Made by a program: the position numbers and the translations under genes
Notes under the pieces: model-generated
Databases searched by the model: none
Seen by the model: only the letters and a program-made list of their open reading frames with translations
Told to the model about the DNA's origin: nothing
Shown here: piece after piece, positions 12,191 through 23,532 of the stretch
Position numbering within the stretch: the stretch's first letter is position 1
Layout: the number at the start of each line of letters is the position of its first letter
Assembly (NCBI GenBank): GCA_026724425.1
Contig: JAIUCV010000001.1
Location: 1,684,001-1,748,000 of the forward strand
Direction of reading: 5' to 3'
DNA: 64,000 nucleotides
Source of the DNA: Erythrophleum ivorense
Lineage: Eukaryota > Streptophyta > Magnoliopsida > Fabales > Fabaceae

Positions 12191-12708
12191 AAGAATTTAA
12201 CTGAACCAAGATAAAAGCTTTGTGTTTGAGCTTTCTCCTTTGAATTCTTGCATAGTTAACTTCATCTAAATACTAATTGTTAATTTCTGCTTGCTGGTTT
12301 AAGTGTTCTCTGTCTCTACTGTTTTAAGATTACTCTGCTAGTTTAAATTCTCACTCACTGTTTTAGCATTCATTTACCAGTTGTGTAAGATGCTCATAAC
12401 ATCCACTTGCTGAAATTTTGATTTTAGTATTGCTTGCTTGCATGAATAAAATAAAAAATAGTATATATACCTCCCGATTCAACCCTTTTAGTGTGTTTAT
12501 CGGCAATAAATTTCGAGTTCAAAAACTCTGTATAAGTTCTCCTATCAGCCAAAAGAAGAAAAAAGTCAGATGCCCATATTCAAAGAGAGATTCAACTGAT
12601 TAATCAAAATTCCCATATACAAATAATAAATACAATTATATATAGAGAGAGAAAATAGGTGATTTAATCTGATTTGATTCAATACTTTCATCAACACAAC
12701 ACCAATGA

Positions 12709-13188
12709 TCACTGTGTCCCCTCCATGGAGCTATTTGATTGGTGAGCTTTAACAGAAGAAGAGGATCGACAGATGGGACAAGTGGGGTGTAACTTGAGCC
12801 ATGGGTCAACGCAATTAAGATGATAAAGATGGCCACAATCAGGAAGCAACCTCAAGGTATCTGTTTCTTTATAATCCCCTAAGCAGATCGAACACGAAGA
12901 ATTAGAAGGATCATTATTCGAATCAGAGCTTTTTATCATCTCAGAGTATAACAGCTTGGGGTAGCCATTGAGAGTGCTTTCATCGAGGCCATATTCTGCT
13001 ACTGTGACCTCCACGGAGCCTTCTGGTATGGCAGCACCATCATGAGGAGGAGGAGGAAAACCAGCAAGAATATTGAACGTGTTGGGATTACGGGAAATCC
13101 TGCGAAGGCGAATACAGGCAATACATAAGGCTGAGGCTAGAAAGATGATACCAAACACGAAGGCGAAGATACTGCTGTTGATGTTCAT
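12709..13188 (-). CDS. RING-H2 finger protein, ATL family (copy A)
   Basis: Intronless gene of 159 codons plus stop, predicted membrane-anchored E3 ubiquitin ligase. Residues about 4-26 form one transmembrane helix (SIFAFVFGIIFLASALCIAC) followed by basic RLRRISR. The ATL-typical GLD motif is in YGLDESTL. The RING-H2 domain has the full ligand set CSIC-x15-C-x-H-xx-H-xx-C-x10-CPIC, including the conserved Pro-Trp (DPWLKLHPTCPIC) used for E2 binding. An in-frame upstream Met at 13230 would add 14 residues ending FYLK. I chose 13188 because it puts the membrane helix at the very N-terminus. The gene is a close paralogue of the one at 19662-20138. ATL proteins often act in defence or stress signalling, but the target is unknown. 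Confidence 0.9.
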   Translation of the reverse strand: MNINSSIFAFVFGIIFLASALCIACIRLRRISRNPNTFNILAGFPPPPHDGAAIPEGSVEVTVAEYGLDESTLNGYPKLLYSEMIKSSDSNNDPSNSSCSICLGDYKETDTLRLLPDCGHLYHLNCVDPWLKLHPTCPICRSSSSVKAHQSNSSMEGTQ

Positions 13189-14053
13189 CTTTAAATAAAA
13201 CCATAAGCAATTGGGGATGAAACGATGCAAATTAATGGAAGCTTATTAATTTTTATGGTCAACGATTTTGTATTTTTCACATTCTCTTTCGGTATGTTTT
13301 TTTATTTATTTTTTCCTTTTATGTTTATTGAGACATTTGTTGGTTGACTTGACAATTGTCTATGGGTGGTATATACTATTTGTCCGAGAATTTACTAGGT
13401 GACCGCAGGACACACAAGTTGGGACAGTGACCATAAGCGTAGCAGTACCGGGAATGCATAAAATAAATATATCAAAAGATTTATTATTTGAAGTCTGAGA
13501 AATTTCACTTAAGAAACACTTCATTCACATATTAATTTTGATGCATCTAAATTTAATTTTTATTTTCTTTTTTTTTTAATTCTTAACTCAATTTCTTGTA
13601 CCTCCATTTTTATAAAAGGTATATTATATAGCAATAATTTGACATTAGAATTTTTAAAACGGATTAACTCGACCCATACAAATTAGTCCATCATAAATCA
13701 TTAGTTATCTAAGCTAAAATTTGGATGGCCTATTTAATAAATAGGTCAAGAAATGTCTGGTCTAACTTACCGATGAAGTTAAACAAGCATAAAAAAATTT
13801 AAAAAAAAAAGACGGCATTTATTGAATATAAGATGTGTAAAGCTATAGGTGTAGCTTTTTCCTATTTCACAACTTCAGTTTTATGGTTGATTGAGCTCAA
13901 GTATTGTCGACATTTTCTATCACCATTTTTGCTCATACCATATATTTGATAGCTAGGAGACATGATTATTGAAGGAGAGGGAATTTGGTTCAATGTAATA
14001 AAGGTAGAAGTACAAAGTATGAAACCAACAATTCAGCGAGCGACTGATTAGTA
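13189..14053. promoter_or_regulatory. Upstream region of ATL copy A with W-box motifs
   Basis: The non-coding region upstream of the minus-strand gene has W-box-type cores: GGTCAA at 13257-13262 (TTGACC on the gene strand) and TTGACT at 13344-13349. Both are altered in the paralogous copy B. WRKY binding is inferred only from the motif. Confidence 0.35.
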
Positions 14054-14198
14054 TATGTTTGGATATGCTTTATGAAATCACATTTATATAGAAATATTAA
14101 TTCTTTACTTCTTATGAAACGTGATTTTTTTCTTACAAACCGTAGTTTGCTCTTTATAAACCATGATTTGCTTTCTGCAAATGCCCATCCAAACATAT
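14054..14198. mobile_element. hAT-type MITE, 145 bp, with 8-bp target duplication
   Basis: Ends TATGTTTGGAT ... ATCCAAACATAT are inverted repeats. Flanks GATTAGTA (14046-14053) and TATTAGTA (14199-14206) match at 7 of 8 bases. The matching place in unit B (about 20970) lacks the element, giving an empty site. Confidence 0.8.
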
Positions 14199-16485
14199 TA
14201 TTAGTACAACAATCAAATCTTATATTCTATTATACTTCACATAAAGCGTCCTATGGTATGGATAAATTTAAGTAATATTAATAAAGAGTTGCACCTCATC
14301 CAATCAATGTATCTATAAAATACCCCCTACTCTTTCGAGATTTTGCAAGTTTTGAAATTATATACATCGGTGAAATCTAATCTCAAGTCATTATATTGAT
14401 TGGTTAAATGGTGAATTCGATAGATTCAATTCATTTTACATATTTATATTGCTAAATTAAAAGAACACTGAACAACTCCAAAACCCAGTGAAGAGACTTA
14501 GGGATCAATTATACTTTATATTTGCATATCAATTCTATTTTTTACTTATTTTATTTATATTTCTTAAAAAAATTAATTCCTATGATCGTCCATCCATATA
14601 CAACGACATGTCATTAATTTTTATTAATTTAATTGATAAAATTAACATTTATGGTAATATTAAAAAATTTAACAAACATATTAGATACAATTTACACACA
14701 AAAAAATATTTAGAATATTAATTACCAACAGCTTTTAATTCTTGAAAAAATAAAGTATTTTTGCCTCTATTTTATTTGACCAATTCGACAAAAGGCAAAA
14801 TTAAAATGTACTAAAAGAAATCAGAATATGGAATTTGATTTATACGTTTACATTTCACTACCATGTAATTAACATGACTTTTTAATTTGTTCAAAGATTT
14901 GAAAGATCAGGCAACGTACCATACTCATTGGCTCAAATTTTCATATTTGAATTTTGTACTGTTTCTGTAAAACTAAAAGTATATGAATTCCTTAATTCTA
15001 AAATATCTTCACTGAATGCGAAGGATTTTCATCACTGAGAAGTGAAAGAAAGTTGATTGTTTAAAACTTGGTGCTCTTCTTTTATTGTCTTATAGTGAAA
15101 AATTAGAAGATGAGCAATTAGGCGTTTAAAGGAGGCTTTAAAATTTTATATTACAAATACTATTACAGTGTTATTTATTGTTGCAGTAAATTTCTTAATT
15201 ATATTCGGTCACGTCTTGTTGCATTTTTAATAATTATCATTATCGCAATCACAATTTAAAAGTTATTTGGTGCATATTTTGGATGACAAGCAATATTGAA
15301 AATATTTGTGTTTAATATATTAATATTCAAGACATGTCTAATTTTGTTAAGATGTCAAAAAGCATATAATAACACTACTTTAGATAATATTTCATACCAT
15401 TCAAAAATTCTTAAAATCTCACATATTACACATCTTTCAACTTTGTTAATATTTATAAGATATCAGTTACATATTTTTAATGGTAATTTTCATTCAACAT
15501 AAGAATCTTGAATATATTCTATGATATTTTTCTACCCTAATAGAATACCAAAAATATAAGATTACAGTATCGCAACGTACTGCTTCTTAAAATCATATAT
15601 GCTAGCATAACCAAAGCTTTTGTCGTTTTCATCTTGGAAAATAAAACGCACGTTTTTGTACTAAAAAAAATTTATGACCTTTTATTTTTCAAGACAACAA
15701 ATTTTTTCAATTTTTTTCATTTGAATAATATACTGTTTTATAAATTCACATTAAAAAAATACTAACAATTAAAAAATCTATTAAAAGAATACACAAATTA
15801 AGTGTTAATTAGATTTTTCTATCTAAATACAATAATACCCATTACATAATAAACAATGTGATGATTATTGTGAGAATCACAAAAAAATTTATGAATTTTG
15901 ACAAAATTTTTAACAATAAAAAAATTATTATTTTTTCTTTTTGCATTCTTCAGTAATTTACCATAAGAACATTAAAAAATTTGCCCTGATTCACAAATTT
16001 TCTTTTTATAGTTCTCATGGTGAAATGGTACAGGAGTACAAATTTCTTATTCTATAATAAAATATCATGAAAATTCTATGAAAAAATCATAAATATCATC
16101 ACAATTTTAAAAAAAAGTTTTCCCATGGAACTTTTTTGATATTGTAATTGAAAAATTCTGTGAGAATTATAATTTTTATTTTTTTCACAACTTAAAATTT
16201 GTAAGTATTTTCATGAAAACACCAATTCTCATAAAATTTATTGTTTTTTCTCTTATCAAAACTTTACAAGAATTTCGGTGTTTTCTTGTAGTAAATGAAA
16301 ATAGAAAAAAAATATTTACTTAAATTTAAATTTAAAAAATATAAATATAAATTTCTATTTCCTTCTCTATTTTCCAACACAAAATAAATACAACCACATA
16401 TGCCAATTTCTCACTATTTATTGTGGTAAAAATAACTTAAATATCTCTATATTAATCATGCTTTCATGAGAAAATACCCTAAATA

Positions 16486-16486
<1 letters not shown>
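14199..16486. other. Non-coding part of unit A
   Basis: AT-rich. It aligns with unit B in pieces; 15,860-16,290 has no obvious counterpart there and ends with CGGTGTTTTCTTGTAGTA, which resembles the right terminus of CACTA-like elements, though no matching left end was found. No gene seen. Confidence 0.5.

Positions 16487-16547
<61 letters not shown>
16487..16547. repeat. Compound microsatellite (CT)n(AT)n
   Basis: About 22 CT dinucleotides followed by about 8 AT dinucleotides. Unit B has only a TA run at the matching place (about 36641-36661). Confidence 0.95.
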
Positions 16548-16734
16548 AGCTTGTAGTGGATGAGTAAGAATTTTTCGATCAAAACATTTTAGTTGAGAGA
16601 GCTAACCCTCACATATCAATATGTAATTTTTTATCAATATGTTGAAGCTCTTCAAAAGAACCTCAAAGAAATATAGCACTACCGGCTAGCTAGTGTTAGT
16701 TTTTGGCCAAATTCTTCATTTCCTTTTAGATGAG

Positions 16735-18283
16735 TGATAAGTCTTAAATTGTTATAATTTTTTTAATATTTTAAGAGATTTATTATATGAATATTGAACT
16801 TATTTTATATTTTTATTTATAAAATTAAAAAATATTAGTTAAGTTAATATTTAATAAGTTTTGGTTTTATTTTTTCACTTTTGATTTTTTTTATTTTATT
16901 TTAGTTAAGTTGTATTTTGTGTTTTTATTTATTTTTTTATGTTGCTAAATTATTTAATCTTTGTTGGTAGATTATAAATATTAATAAGATAAATTTTACA
17001 TTTTTGTAGGGTTACAATTATAAAGAAACAAGTTTAAAAATTTTGAAATGCAAAGAACAAGTATTGAGATTTGTTAAAAAATGATTAAAAAGAAAAAGAA
17101 AAAGGAAGAAATAAAGAAGAAAAGTCAAAAGAGCAAAAAATTGCGCTCAAAACTGCTGCTGAAGAAAATTCAGCGCTGCGGTGACAAAATTAAGTGCTGC
17201 GGCACGTAGAGAAACAAGAGCTTGCTTGGCCGTGGCGTAAAATTTTGCACCGCGGTAATTTTCACCGCTGCTGAAAGAAATTCATATGCGCCGCGGCGCA
17301 TTTGAGCGCCACCTTGGCGCAGTTCGTAAAAAAATGTAAAATGTACCGTTTTTTGTTACTTTTTTAAGGGTTTTAAAGGGTTTCCAAGGCTTCTTCGAAC
17401 AGAGGCCGCCATTATAAAAGTTTTGAAGAGGAGAATGAAGGGTTTGGAGCTTCAAATGCCATGGAAGATTCATTGATTAAATCCGTTTTTCTCTTCTTCT
17501 CTTACTTTTCTTTGTATTTCTTTACCCATTTGATTTATGCTCTGTTCTTAATATTGTTATTTCCTATAGTTATGAGCTAAACTTGTTGATTTGGGATTGT
17601 GATAAACTTTAGTTTGTAATATGTTATATTTATTTTCTTTATTTGCAATTAATGGTATAAATTAATTACTTAATCCTTATGCTTCATGCTTCTAAGTGTG
17701 TGGAAACCATTAGATGATTTGGGTAACCTAAATGAACTTGGAAAAGGAATTTTAGGACTTGACCATGAATTATGTAATGTGGGTTCATGAAATTTGCAAT
17801 GTTGAGTGAATTTGATTCGCTTGTAAGATACCTACCAGCCTCACATAGTCATATTAGGATATATTCTTGATTAAGCCTCTAATTTAATTGCATAAGAAAT
17901 TATGGATTGGTTAGGAGAATGCCTATATGTAATTCGAAATATGCTTATAGATAAATTAGAGTTCTAGGCTATTAATGACATTAAAAGCAAAATAAAGAGA
18001 GATAATTAATTCATATAAAATGCTAGAGGAAGTCATAATCTCAAATTATTTTATTTTCCAATTTCATCTAGAATGGTATCTCTCATTTTTTTATGTCTTT
18101 AATTTAGTTTAATTTCATATCACCTTTTATTGTTGGCTTGATTTAGATTAAGGTGCACAATTTTAGTACTTAGCAATGATCTTAGTCACAAATCCTCATG
18201 AGAACGATACTCTATTTATTACTTTATTACTTTATTACTCTTACGATACGTATACTTGCATGTATGTTTCAAAATTAGCAACA
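16735..18283. mobile_element. Probable solo LTR of a Gypsy-type element
   Basis: Unit B reads through this point without it, so 1.55 kb was inserted in unit A. The insert begins TGATAAGTC and ends GCAACA (TG...CA). Flanking pentamers ATGAG (16730-16734) and ACAAG (18284-18288) fit a decayed 5-bp duplication of the unit-B site AAGAG. Internally there is a GC-rich run around 17150-17330 with repeated GCGCTGC/CCGCGG motifs, and a terminal segment CTCATGAGAACGATACTC, both of a type seen in long plant Gypsy LTRs. No coding sequence. Confidence 0.55.
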
Positions 18284-19149
18284 ACAAGTCATCAGCAACG
18301 TTAATTATTGTCACGTGAAAGGTAAAATTAAAGTAGAAAAAACTTCTCTTTCCTCTGTTTGGGCGTTTTCGCGCACATATGCATATGCTAGCTATAATAA
18401 TAGACTAAATCTTTATTTCAATTCTTCAATCATTGAGTATTTTTTTAATTTAATCTTTCATAAAATCATTCTTTTAATTTGGTGTCTTATAGTAGGGTAT
18501 TTTTTTAATTTGATTTCTTTTATAGAAATTTATTCTCAATTTAAAAGCGTCTTAATTTGATTTCTCACAAATAAAATTGTTATCAATAATATCTTTTTGT
18601 CAATTTATTATAAATAAAGTTAATAGATATGAAAACATATTTTAAAAAAAATTATCACTTAATTAGAATTATATTATGTCCAAATTAGTTGTAGATTAAT
18701 TGTTAGTTTCATTGATGATAAATTACTAAAATGATAATATGATAACAATTTTATTTATGAGAGATTAAATTGAAAAAAGAATCCTATATATAAGGGACCA
18801 AATTACAAAATACTTCATTTGTAATGGATGGAATTAAAAAAGCAAATTATATGAGAGACTAAGTAAAAAAGATACTTTATCCACGAGGGATCAAAAAAAT
18901 TTTTTTTACTCTATTATTATAAAACATGTGTGTTTTCCCCCTTCCTCGCCATAATTGAAATTTTGTTTTGTTTCTAGATTTGTGATTGTAAATAAATTCA
19001 TATTTCGGAGTGTTTTGCGAATTAGGCTGTACCAGAGCAGAATTTGTAACTTAAATGAATTCAGACATTCAAATTAATAGCTCTTTTTATTTTGTTTTTC
19101 CTTTTTTGGCCAAACCTTTTATCTTGTTTTTCTAAACAAACTTAATGTC
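18284..19149. other. Non-coding tail of unit A
   Basis: Aligns well with 37,330-38,491 of unit B. AT-rich, no gene recognised. The following 19,150-19,358 is a single-copy junction sequence between the units. Confidence 0.6.
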
Positions 19150-19661
19150 TCCTCTTAACTAGGGTATGTTTGGTATCATTGAATTGAAGAGAAAGGAGAC
19201 TGAAAAGAATATAGAAAGCCTGGTATTTCCGTTTGGTCGGCTGGAGAGGTCTTCCTTCCTGGAATCCATTGCATCTTTGCCACACTGTGGTGCTTTCCAT
19301 CAAAATATGGATGGAGAGCATTTATTGAGGACAGAAAGTACCAGGAAAAGACGCATTTACGATGCTCATAAGATCATCCACTTGCTGAAATTCTTAAGTG
19401 TTGCTTGCTTGCGCAATTAAAATAAAAAATAGTATATATACACCACGCAATTCACCCCTTTTGGTGTATTTATCAGCAATAAATTTGTGGTTCAAAAACT
19501 ATCTATAAGCTCTGCTGTCAGCCAAAAAAAGTATGATGCCCATATACATAGATGAATCAAAATTCCCATATATATAAAAATAAAAAATACAATTATATAA
19601 AGAGAAAACCGATGATTTAATCTGATTTGATTCAATATTTTCATCAACACAACACCAATGA

Positions 19662-20138
19662 TCACTGTGTGCCCTCCACGGAGCTATCTGATTGGTGAAC
19701 TTTAACAGAAGAGGAGGTTCGACAGATGGGACAAGTGCGGTGTAACTTGAGCCATGGGTCAACGCAATTAAGATGATAAAGATGGCCACAATCAGGAAGC
19801 AATCTCAAGGTATCTGTTTCTTTATAATCCCCTAAGCAGATCGAACACGAAGAATTAGAAGGGTCGTTATTGGAATTTGAGCTTTTTTTCATCTCAGAGT
19901 ATAACAGCTTGGTGAGAGTGCTTTCATCGAGGCCATGTTCTGCTACTGTGACCTCTACGGAGCCTTCTGGTATGGCAGCAGAATCAGGAGGAGGAGGAGG
20001 AGGAAAAGCACCAGAAAGAATATTGAACATGGTGAGATTACTGGAAACCCTGCGAAGGCGCATACAAGCAATACGTATGGCTAAGGCTAGAAAGATGACA
20101 CCAAACGCGTAGACGAAACTGCTGCGGTTGATGTTCAT
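19662..20138 (-). CDS. RING-H2 finger protein, ATL family (copy B)
   Basis: Intronless gene of 158 codons plus stop, the tandem paralogue of the gene at 12709-13188. It keeps the N-terminal membrane helix (residues about 5-26, ending IACMRLRRVS), the GLD motif (HGLDESTL) and an unbroken RING-H2 (CSIC ... CGHLYHLNC ... CPIC), with DPWLKLHRTCPIC changing Pro to Arg just before the seventh ligand. Differences include a longer proline run (FPPPPPPDS) and loss of three residues (NGY) after the GLD motif. The reading frame is intact, so both copies appear functional. An upstream in-frame Met at 20180 also exists. As in copy A, an E3 ligase role is inferred from the domain; the substrate is unknown. 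Confidence 0.88.
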   Translation of the reverse strand: MNINRSSFVYAFGVIFLALAIRIACMRLRRVSSNLTMFNILSGAFPPPPPPDSAAIPEGSVEVTVAEHGLDESTLTKLLYSEMKKSSNSNNDPSNSSCSICLGDYKETDTLRLLPDCGHLYHLNCVDPWLKLHRTCPICRTSSSVKVHQSDSSVEGTQ

Positions 20139-21531
20139 CTTTAGATAAAACCAGAAGCAATTGGGAATGGATCGATGCAAATTAATGGAAGCTTATTAAT
20201 TTTTTATGCTCAACGATGTTGTCTTTGTATTTTATTTTATTTATTTATTTTCCTTTTTTGTTTATTGAGATATTTGTTGGTTGGCTTGACAATTATCTAT
20301 TGGTGGTATATACTATTTGTCCGAGAATTTACTAGGTAACTGCAGGACAAGAAGTTGTGACAATGACTTCAAGCGTACCAGTACTGCGAATGCATAAAAT
20401 ATTTACATCAAAAGATTTATTATTTAATGTCTGAGAAATTTCACTCAAGTAACACTTCATTCACATATTAATTTTGATGCATTTTTATCTTTCCTTCTTT
20501 TTTTTTCATTCTTAACTCACAATTTCTTGTACCTCCTATCTTACAAAAAGTATATTATATAGCAATAACTTGACACTAGAGTTTTTAAAACGGATTAACT
20601 CGACCCATTAATCTATCATAGGTCATGGGCTATATAAGGTAAAATTTAGGCGGCCTATTTGATAAATAAGTCAAGAAATGCCTAATTCAACTTATCAACG
20701 AAGTTAAGCCAGCATTAAAAAAAAGTTTAAAAACAAACTGGCATTTATTGAATATGAGATGGGTAAAGCTACAAGTGTAGCTTCTTCCTATTTCACAAAT
20801 TTAGTTTTATTGTTGATTGAGGTCAAGTTTTGTCAACATTTTTTATCACTATTTTTTACTCTTGGATTTGATAGCCAGGAGACATATGACTATTGAAGGA
20901 GAGGGAATTTGGTTCAATGTAATCAAGGTGAAAGTACAAAATATGAAACCAACAGTTCTGCGACTGGTCAGTACAACAATCAGATCTTTTATTCTACTGG
21001 ACTTCACAAAAAGCATTTTATGGTATGGCGCCAACTCTCTGGAGATTTTGCCAGTTTCGAAATTATGTATATTGGAAAAATCTAATCTCAAACTCATTAT
21101 ATTAATATGTTAAATGGCCAATTTGATATATTCAATCCATTTTATATATTTATATTGCCAGATTAAAAGAACTTGAACAACTCTAAAACTCAATTAAGAG
21201 ATTTAAGGATCATTTATACTTTATATTTGCATGTCAATTCTGTTTTTAATTTATTTTATTTATATTTATATTTCTTGAATGAAAAATTTGACCACAATGA
21301 ATATCCATTCGTATATAATAACATATCATTAATTATCATTAACTTAATTGATAGGGTTAACATTTAAGTAAATATTAAAAATTTTAACAACATATTAGAT
21401 ACTAACACAAAATAAACATATGGAACATAATTAACAATAACTTTAAATTGTTGGAAAAACAAGGTACTTTAGCCTCTAGTTTATTTAACCAATTCGACTA
21501 ATCGTAAAATTAAAATGTACTAAAAGAAATA
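20139..21531. other. Upstream and non-coding region of ATL copy B
   Basis: Homologous to 13,189-14,825 of unit A, without the hAT-type MITE. The two W-box cores of copy A read GCTCAA (20208-20213) and TTGGCT here. No other gene seen. Confidence 0.55.
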
Positions 21532-23384
21532 TATATACAACAATAACATACAACAACAATAAAAGGTTTTTCTTATTAGGTGAGATTGGATACACAAACC
21601 AAACAATGCCATAAAATTCTATTATGAATCATGTTTTTAGATCAATCATTTAAGTGTAAACTTTTTTTAATAGTTTTGTCTATAATTTTTCTTGATCGCC
21701 TTCTACTTTTAATTATTGGACTACTTTCTATCTAATTTACTCTCCTTATTGAAGCTTCATAGGTCTTTTTCACACATATCTAAATCATCTAAGATGCAAT
21801 TCTACAATTTTTTTATGATAGGTGCGACCCAAACTTTTTCTCTAATATATTCATTTATAATTTTATCTTATTTGATATATTCATCCATCTAACACAATAT
21901 TCTCATCCCTGCAATATTGAATTTATTTTTGTGTTAACTTTTTATTATCTAACATTCAGTGTTATATAATATTACAGATTTTATAACTGTGCAGTAAAAT
22001 TTACCCTTAAATTTGAGTAGTACTTTTCTATCTATAATATCACACGAAGCACTCCTCCATTTCATCTATCCAACTTAAATCATATAGTTAACATCTTCCT
22101 CTATTTTCCTGTCATATTATATAATGAACCTAAAATGCTTAAACTGAATGACTTGTAATATATAGTGTTCTCCAAATTTTACTTCTATGCTAGAATCAGT
22201 ACACCTCTTGCTTACATTCAACATACTCAATTTTATTTCTACTTAAACGAAATTTATATGCTTTCAAAGTTAGTCTCTACATCTCTAACTTCTCATTTAT
22301 TTTCTCTCTTAACTCTCTAACTAAAACTATATCATTTATAAAAGTATGCATTGTGGCACTGACTTTTAGATATATTCAATAAGCACATCCAAAACTAAAA
22401 TAAAAATATAAGGATTCAAAGTTAACCTCTAATGCAGGCCAATAGTTATCGAAAAATCTTTGGTAAGTCTATCTTGTACTCTTACATTAGTTGTAATCCC
22501 ATCATACATATTCTGAATTACTCAAATATAAATAATACAGACTCTTTTTTTCTTCAGAGCTTTCCACAAGACATCTCTTGACATTCTGTCATATGCTTTT
22601 TCTAAATCGATATACATTATATGTAAGTCTTTTTTATTCCTTCGATATTTCTCTATCAATCTTCGCAACAAGTATATCATTTTCATAGTTGACTTTTTAG
22701 ACATAAAACTAAATTATTCTCTGTAATTTGAATCTCTTACCTTAATCTCTACTCAATACCTTATTCTATAACTTCATAATATGACTCATGAATTTAATTC
22801 TTCTATAATTTGCATAATTTTATATGTCCCCCTTGTTCTTATAAATAAGAATTAAAATACTTCTCCTCTACTTGTTCAGTATTATCTTAAATCTCATAAT
22901 CTTATTAAACAATTTTGTGAGATAACTTATACCTTTCACTCCTAAATCCTTCCACACCTCAATAAATATATTATTCGGTCCTACTACTTTGTCATTCTCC
23001 ATTTTCTTTAATGCTTCTTTTATCTCTAACTCTCAAATCCTATAATAAAAGGTATAATCCTGATCCTTCTATGTAGTGTTTAGTCTATCTAAATGCAATA
23101 AGATCTCATATCCTTCATTAAATAACTTATGAAAATAATACTTTCATCTTCCCTTAATATCTTGTTCCGTGACCAGGATTCCCCTTTCTTTATTCTTCAT
23201 GTATTTCATTTTGTCTATGCTCTTGTCTTTCTTTCTCTACTTTTAGCAAGTTTATAAATACTTCTTTTTCTAACTTTAGTGTCTAAGGATTGATATAACC
23301 CATCAAATGTCCTATGTCTCGCTTCATTTACCACCTTTTTAGTATCGTTCTTAACTACTTTATATTTTTCTTAATTTTTCTCAC
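21532..23384 (-). mobile_element. 5'-truncated RTE-type LINE with target duplication
   Basis: Bounded by ACTAAAAGAAAT direct repeats (21520-21531 and 23385-23396); unit A has this sequence once, near 14813, as the empty site. The 3' end is on the left: (minus strand) ...TTGTTGTTGTATG..., and the adjoining 100 bases are a diverged version of the RTE terminus found intact at 61519-61638. Coding remnants on the minus strand include the RT block HIMYIDLEKAYDRMSRDVLW at about 22,540-22,620, typical of RTE reverse transcriptase domain 2. Stops and frameshifts throughout. Confidence 0.8.
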
Positions 23385-23532
23385 TAAAAGAAATTAGACT
23401 ATCAAGTTTAATTTATATTTTACATTTCATGACCTTGGAATTAACATGACTTTTTTATTTGTTTAAAGATTTGAAAGATCAAGCAATTTACTACTCAATT
23501 CTTCATATATATATATATATATAACTATTATT

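Larger units (their letters stand above)
12385..19149. repeat. Tandem duplication unit A (ATL-containing)
   Basis: The unit starts near GATGCTCATAA(C/G)ATC and ends near TTTTTCTAAACAAACTTAAT. It aligns with unit B (19359-38491) over the ATL gene, its 1.5 kb upstream region, a block at 14.9-15.85 kb (against 27.1-28.08 kb), a block at 16.29-16.73 kb (against 36.43-37.32 kb) and the tail 18.29-19.15 kb (against 37.33-38.49 kb). Insertions private to unit A include a hAT-type MITE and a probable solo LTR. Confidence 0.85.

Noticed and set aside
16276..16293. CGGTGTTTTCTTGTAGTA, like the right end of a CACTA transposon
   Set aside because: No matching left end or target duplication was found in unit A, so no element is annotated.
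19166..19420. 84-codon plus-strand open frame across the junction between units A and B
   Set aside because: Half lies in single-copy junction DNA and half in duplicated non-coding DNA; no family resemblance, and the corresponding part of unit A is not open.
19870..20112. Plus-strand open frame of 80 codons opposite ATL copy B
   Set aside because: Antisense of the coding region; open because of the codon composition of the RING gene.
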